Origin: Nocardia lijiangensis NBRC 108240
GTDB taxonomy: Bacteria > Actinomycetota > Actinomycetes > Mycobacteriales > Mycobacteriaceae
DNA length: 51,817 nucleotides
Reading direction: 5' to 3'
Assembly: GCF_001613045.1 (NCBI RefSeq)
Contig: NZ_BDBP01000076.1
Span: 1-51,817, forward strand
The position numbers and the translations under genes were made by a program. Positions 48,837 through 51,817 of this stretch are shown here, piece by piece; within the stretch, counting starts at the first letter, position 1; every line of letters begins with the position of its first letter. Under the pieces are notes generated by a model that was not told where the DNA came from, ran no database searches, and worked only from the letters and a program-made list of their open reading frames with translations.

Positions 48837-49466
48837 TCAGGCGTCGGCGGCCTGCCTCGTCACGAAAGTGCCTGCCGCGACGGCGTCCAAGGCCGCGCGG
48901 GCGGCGGTGTCGGCGGCGGCTTCGTCGATGGGATCGCCGCTGGCCAGCAGGCGATAGTAGAGCGGCGCAGAGACCGCGGAGAGAACCGCGCGCGGATCGG
49001 TGCCCGCGGGCGCCTCGCCGCGGGCGATCGCGTCCTCGACGCACGGCGCCCATTCGGTGAGGCGGACGTCGTAGAAACGGCGCAGCGCCGCCGAGGTGAC
49101 CGGGTCGCCGGTGGCCGCGGCGATGACGGCCGCGAAGAGGCGGCTCTGGCGCCGGTCGGTCAGTGTCTTGGCGACCAAGCGCGCGTTGGCGGTGAGATCG
49201 CCGCGGAGCGAACCGGTGTCGGTGCGGGGCAGCGACTGCTCGGCCATGTCGTCGAGCAGATCCGCGACGAGCCCGGCCGGGGTGCCCCACCGACGGTAGA
49301 CGGTGGTCTTGCCGACCCCCGCCGCCGCGGCGATCTCCGCCAGATCCAGGGTGGCGAAACCGCGTTCGGCGAGCAGGTCGCCCGCGGTGCGCAAGACGGC
49401 CGCGCGGATGCGTGCGGTGCGCCCACCTGGGCGAACCGATCCAGGGGCGGGCTCTTCAAGGGTCAT
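48837..49466 (-). CDS. TetR-family transcriptional repressor
   Basis: 209 aa from ATG 49466. The N-terminal HTH reads RAAVLRTAGDLLAERGFATL, DLAEIAAAAGVGKTTVYRRW. The ligand domain is helical with a C-terminal TetR_C pattern (DPVTSAALRRFYDVRLTEWA, AVLSAVSAPLYYRLLASGDP). It is divergent from the aldo/keto reductase with mirrored operator arms between them. Probably represses that reductase and itself, and releases on binding a small aldehyde or ketone or related ligand; the inducer is unknown. Confidence 0.92.
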   Translation of the reverse strand: MTLEEPAPGSVRPGGRTARIRAAVLRTAGDLLAERGFATLDLAEIAAAAGVGKTTVYRRWGTPAGLVADLLDDMAEQSLPRTDTGSLRGDLTANARLVAKTLTDRRQSRLFAAVIAAATGDPVTSAALRRFYDVRLTEWAPCVEDAIARGEAPAGTDPRAVLSAVSAPLYYRLLASGDPIDEAAADTAARAALDAVAAGTFVTRQAADA

Positions 49467-49469
49467 AAC

Positions 49470-49535
49470 GGGTCTCCAGTTCCATTTACGTCGCGCGAGG
49501 TGTACTGTCCGAGATGTTAACGGAACTATAGACCC
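49470..49535. promoter_or_regulatory. Mirrored operator arms in the tetR/akr divergent promoter
   Basis: Arm 49470-49488 reads GGGTCTCCAGTTCCATTTA. The arm at 49518-49535 is TAACGGAACTATAGACCC, whose complement is GGGTCTATAGTTCCGTTA. The shared skeleton is GGGTCT--AGTTCC--TTA. The arms flank 29 bp and lie next to the two start codons. They are the likely TetR binding sites. Confidence 0.75.
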
Positions 49536-49552
49536 TTTAGGAGGGCCGTCCT

Positions 49553-50614
49553 GTGAACTCGCAAACAGTGGACACGCACATGGAGTACCGGCGGCTGGGC
49601 GCATCGGGTCTGCTCGTCCCGGCCCTGAGCTTCGGCGCGGGCACCTTCGGCGGGCGCGGCGAACTGTTCGGCGCGTGGGGCGACACCGATGCCGAGCAGG
49701 CGCGGCGGCTGATCGACATCAGCCTGGAGGCGGGCGTCACCATGTTCGATACGGCCGACGTCTACTCCGACGGCGCCTCGGAGGAAGTCCTCGGCGCGGC
49801 CATCAAGGGCAGGCGCGATCGGCTGCTGCTGTCCACCAAGGCGAGCCTGCCGACCGGGCCGGGCCCCTTCGACGCCGGTTCGGGCCGTGCACGGCTGATC
49901 GGCGCGGTCGAAGGCTCGCTGCGCCGACTCGGCGTCGACCACATCGACCTGTTCCAGCTGCACGCCTTCGACGCGCATACCCCCGTCGAGGAGGTTCTCG
50001 CCGCGCTCGACGATCTGGTGCGGGCGGGCAAGATCCGCTACCTCGGCGCCTCCAACTTCGCGGGCTGGCAGCTGATGAAATCCCTTGCCGCCGCGGATCG
50101 CAACGGCCTGACCCGCTACGTCGCGCACCAGGTGTACTACTCGCTGGCCGGCCGCGACTACGAGTGGGAGCTCATGCCGCTCGGTCAGGACCAGGGCGTC
50201 GGCGCGGTGGTGTGGAGCCCGCTCGGCTGGGGCAGGCTCACCGGCAAGATCCGGCGCGGACAGCCGCTCCCCGCGGGCAGCAGACTGCACCAGACCGCCG
50301 AGGCCGGTCCGCCCGTCGACGACGAGCTGCTCTACGACGTGGTCGACGTGCTCGACGAAATCGCCGCCGAGACCGGCAAGACCGTCCCGCAGATCGCGCT
50401 CAACTGGCTGCTCGCGCGGCCCACCGTGGCCACGGTCATCGTCGGTGCGCGCAACGAGGAACAACTGCGCCAGAACCTCGGCGCCGTCGGCTGGCGGATG
50501 GACGCCGAACAGATCGCCCGCTTGGACAATGCGAGCGCCGTCACCCCGCCCTACCCCTACTACCCGTACTACCGCCTGCCGGACTTCGCCCGGCTCAATC
50601 CGCCCGCCGTGTGA
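49553..50614 (+). CDS. Aldo/keto reductase
   Basis: 353 aa from GTG 49553, with AGGAGG 10 bases upstream. NADPH-dependent TIM-barrel oxidoreductase with the full catalytic tetrad: Asp66 and Tyr71 in MFDTADVYSDGASEEVLG, Lys96 in LLLSTKASLP, and His137 in IDLFQLHAFDAHTPVEEV. The cofactor region VWSPLGWGRLTGKIRRGQPL and TVIVGARNEEQLRQNLGAVG are also typical. Divergent from the TetR gene and probably under its control. Substrate unknown. Confidence 0.94.
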   Translation: MNSQTVDTHMEYRRLGASGLLVPALSFGAGTFGGRGELFGAWGDTDAEQARRLIDISLEAGVTMFDTADVYSDGASEEVLGAAIKGRRDRLLLSTKASLPTGPGPFDAGSGRARLIGAVEGSLRRLGVDHIDLFQLHAFDAHTPVEEVLAALDDLVRAGKIRYLGASNFAGWQLMKSLAAADRNGLTRYVAHQVYYSLAGRDYEWELMPLGQDQGVGAVVWSPLGWGRLTGKIRRGQPLPAGSRLHQTAEAGPPVDDELLYDVVDVLDEIAAETGKTVPQIALNWLLARPTVATVIVGARNEEQLRQNLGAVGWRMDAEQIARLDNASAVTPPYPYYPYYRLPDFARLNPPAV

Positions 50615-50622
50615 GGGGATTC

Positions 50623-50642
50623 GGCCCGCCTCCGGGCGGGCC
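50623..50642. terminator. Hairpin between convergent akr and flavoprotein genes
   Basis: GGCCCGCC (50623-50630), TCCG loop, GGCGGGCC (50635-50642), perfectly paired. It lies between the reductase (+) and the flavoprotein (-), ending 7 bp before the latter's stop. Confidence 0.72.
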
Positions 50643-50649
50643 GCCCTGC

Positions 50650-51817
50650 TCAGTACACGTCGCGCACGTAACGCTTCTCGGCGACGAGCTGCTTGCGGAA
50701 CGCCAGCGCGCCGTCCTCGTCCAGCTTGCCGTGGATACGGGCGATGGCGAGCAGCGTGTCGTCGACATCCTTGGCCATGCGCGCCGCGTCGCCGCACACG
50801 TAGAAGTGCGCGCCGTCGCGCAGCCACGACCACAGCTCGGCGCCGTGCTCGATCATCCGGTGCTGCACGTAGATTCGCTCCCGCTGGTCGCGGGAGAACG
50901 CCAGGTCGAGACGGGTCAGGAAACCGGTGCGGAACATGTCCTCCAGTTCCGCGCGGTAGTAGAAGTTCTGCGCCGCATGCTGTTCGCCGAAGAACAGCCA
51001 GTTGCGGCCCGTCGCGCCCAGCGCCCTGCGCTCATGGAGGAAGCCGCGGAACGGGGCGATGCCGGTGCCGGGTCCCACCATGATCATCGGCGCCGTCGGG
51101 TCCAGCGGCGGCCGGAAATGCGGTGCGCGCTGCAGGAAGATCGGTACGGCGGCGGACTCGCCCGCCACCCGGTCGGCGAGGAAGGTCGAGCAGACCCCGC
51201 CGCGCCGGGCCGTCGCGCCGGAGGGTTCGCCGTAGCGCACCACGCCGACCGTCAGCTGCACCTCGTCCGGGCTGACCAGCGGACTCGACGAGATCGAATA
51301 CTGGCGCGGCTGCAGCTTCTTCAGCGCGCCGAGCCATTCCACCAGGTCGGCACGCACCGGGAAGTCGCGCAGCACGTCGACGGCTTGGCGGTCCCACAGA
51401 TAGCTGTCCAGCTCGTTGCGGTTGTCCCTGCGCAGCAGTTTGGCGAGCTGATTGCTGGCGTTGCGCTCGCCGATGAAGCTCAGCAGGTCGTGGCTGACCT
51501 TGGTGATGTCGTACCGGGTGCGCAGCGCCTCGGCCAGCGGCATCTCCCGGTCGTCCACGTCGATGACGCGCCGACCGTCCAGGCCGGTCGCGGCGAGCCA
51601 CTCGTCGACCAGCGACGGGCAGTTCGACGGCCACACGCCGAGCGAATCGCCCACCTCGTAGCCCGCGTCCAAGCCGCGCAGGTCGAAACCGAACTGGCGC
51701 ACCTCTTTCGGCGATCCGGCGAGCGAGAGCTGTTCGTTGCGGACGAGCGGCGCGGCCACCGGCGCGTTGCGGGTGAACGGCGCGGCGGCGCGCAGGGAGC
51801 GCGCGGGAGCCGGGGCC
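50650..51817 (-). CDS. Sulfite reductase-type flavoprotein (CysJ-like), N-terminal part outside window
   Basis: The frame runs from its stop at 50650 to the window end without a start, so it is truncated at its N-terminus; about 388 residues are visible. It has a CysJ/cytochrome P450 reductase-type FAD/NAD module: GYEVGDSLGVWPSNCPSLVD, LQPRQYSISSSPLVSPDEVQ (FAD-binding RQYSISS), GGVCSTFLADRVAG, PMIMVGPGTGIAPFRGFLHE (NADP ribose), NWLFFGEQHAAQNFYYRAEL, FYVCGDAARMAKDVDDTL and the C-terminal YVRDVY. The Ala/Pro/Arg-rich linker before it suggests a fusion to an upstream nitrate/sulfite reductase domain, but that part is not visible. Confidence 0.9.
   Translation of the reverse strand, partial: APAPARSLRAAAPFTRNAPVAAPLVRNEQLSLAGSPKEVRQFGFDLRGLDAGYEVGDSLGVWPSNCPSLVDEWLAATGLDGRRVIDVDDREMPLAEALRTRYDITKVSHDLLSFIGERNASNQLAKLLRRDNRNELDSYLWDRQAVDVLRDFPVRADLVEWLGALKKLQPRQYSISSSPLVSPDEVQLTVGVVRYGEPSGATARRGGVCSTFLADRVAGESAAVPIFLQRAPHFRPPLDPTAPMIMVGPGTGIAPFRGFLHERRALGATGRNWLFFGEQHAAQNFYYRAELEDMFRTGFLTRLDLAFSRDQRERIYVQHRMIEHGAELWSWLRDGAHFYVCGDAARMAKDVDDTLLAIARIHGKLDEDGALAFRKQLVAEKRYVRDVY

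Overview
The window is a very GC-rich actinobacterial chromosome segment and reads most naturally as Nocardia or a close mycolic-acid relative. The clues are gene order that follows the Mycobacterium tuberculosis Rv0497-Rv0555 interval (recalled, not searched), a bS22 ribosomal protein, BldC, many GTG starts and frequent 4-base start/stop overlaps. Nearly all genes are chromosomal housekeeping genes; I see no insertion sequence, prophage, CRISPR array or tRNA.

Layout. 1-6.8 kb: a membrane protein (5' end outside the window), a TIM-barrel isomerase-like protein, a thioesterase-family protein, proC, an excisionase-type HTH protein, bS22, an SDR and an acyltransferase. 6.8-7.3 kb: a palindromic repeat patch between convergent genes. 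7.3-17.5 kb: a HAD phosphatase, a glutaredoxin-like protein, then rex-hemA-hemC-hemD, and hemB about 2 kb further on. A very good Rex operator lies upstream of rex, so haem synthesis is probably tied to NADH/NAD+ balance. 17.5-20 kb: small membrane and secreted proteins, one carrying a 24-bp coding minisatellite. 20.2-27 kb: hemL, a phosphoglycerate-mutase-like protein with a long Ala/Glu/Asp extension, and the System II cytochrome c maturation genes (TlpA-like, CcdA, ResB, CcsA), almost all overlapping. Haem supply and haem attachment are therefore neighbours.

27-33 kb: a formyltransferase, PH-like and small membrane proteins, bldC, a DUF4229 protein, a Cds1-like PLP enzyme, an NAD-binding protein, a two-gene HTH/Clp-N module with paired palindromic operators, and a holin-like membrane protein. 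33-47.5 kb: the menaquinone genes menA, menE, menB and menD, interrupted by an SRPBCC protein, a large SARP/AfsR-type regulator, a secreted protein and a drug-type ABC exporter. 47.5-51.8 kb: small hypotheticals, a TIGR03086 protein, a divergent TetR/aldo-keto reductase pair with mirrored operator arms, and the C-terminal part of a sulfite-reductase-type flavoprotein cut by the window end.

The most unusual signals are in the repeats. There is a palindromic element whose two full copies differ by paired, compensating changes in both arms. About 91-bp tandem units with covarying hairpins lie upstream of the ABC exporter. A 37-bp repeat occurs four times in 5 kb, and another repeat ends exactly at the start codons of hemA and menE. 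The HTH/Clp-N module is the best candidate for an under-described functional system.
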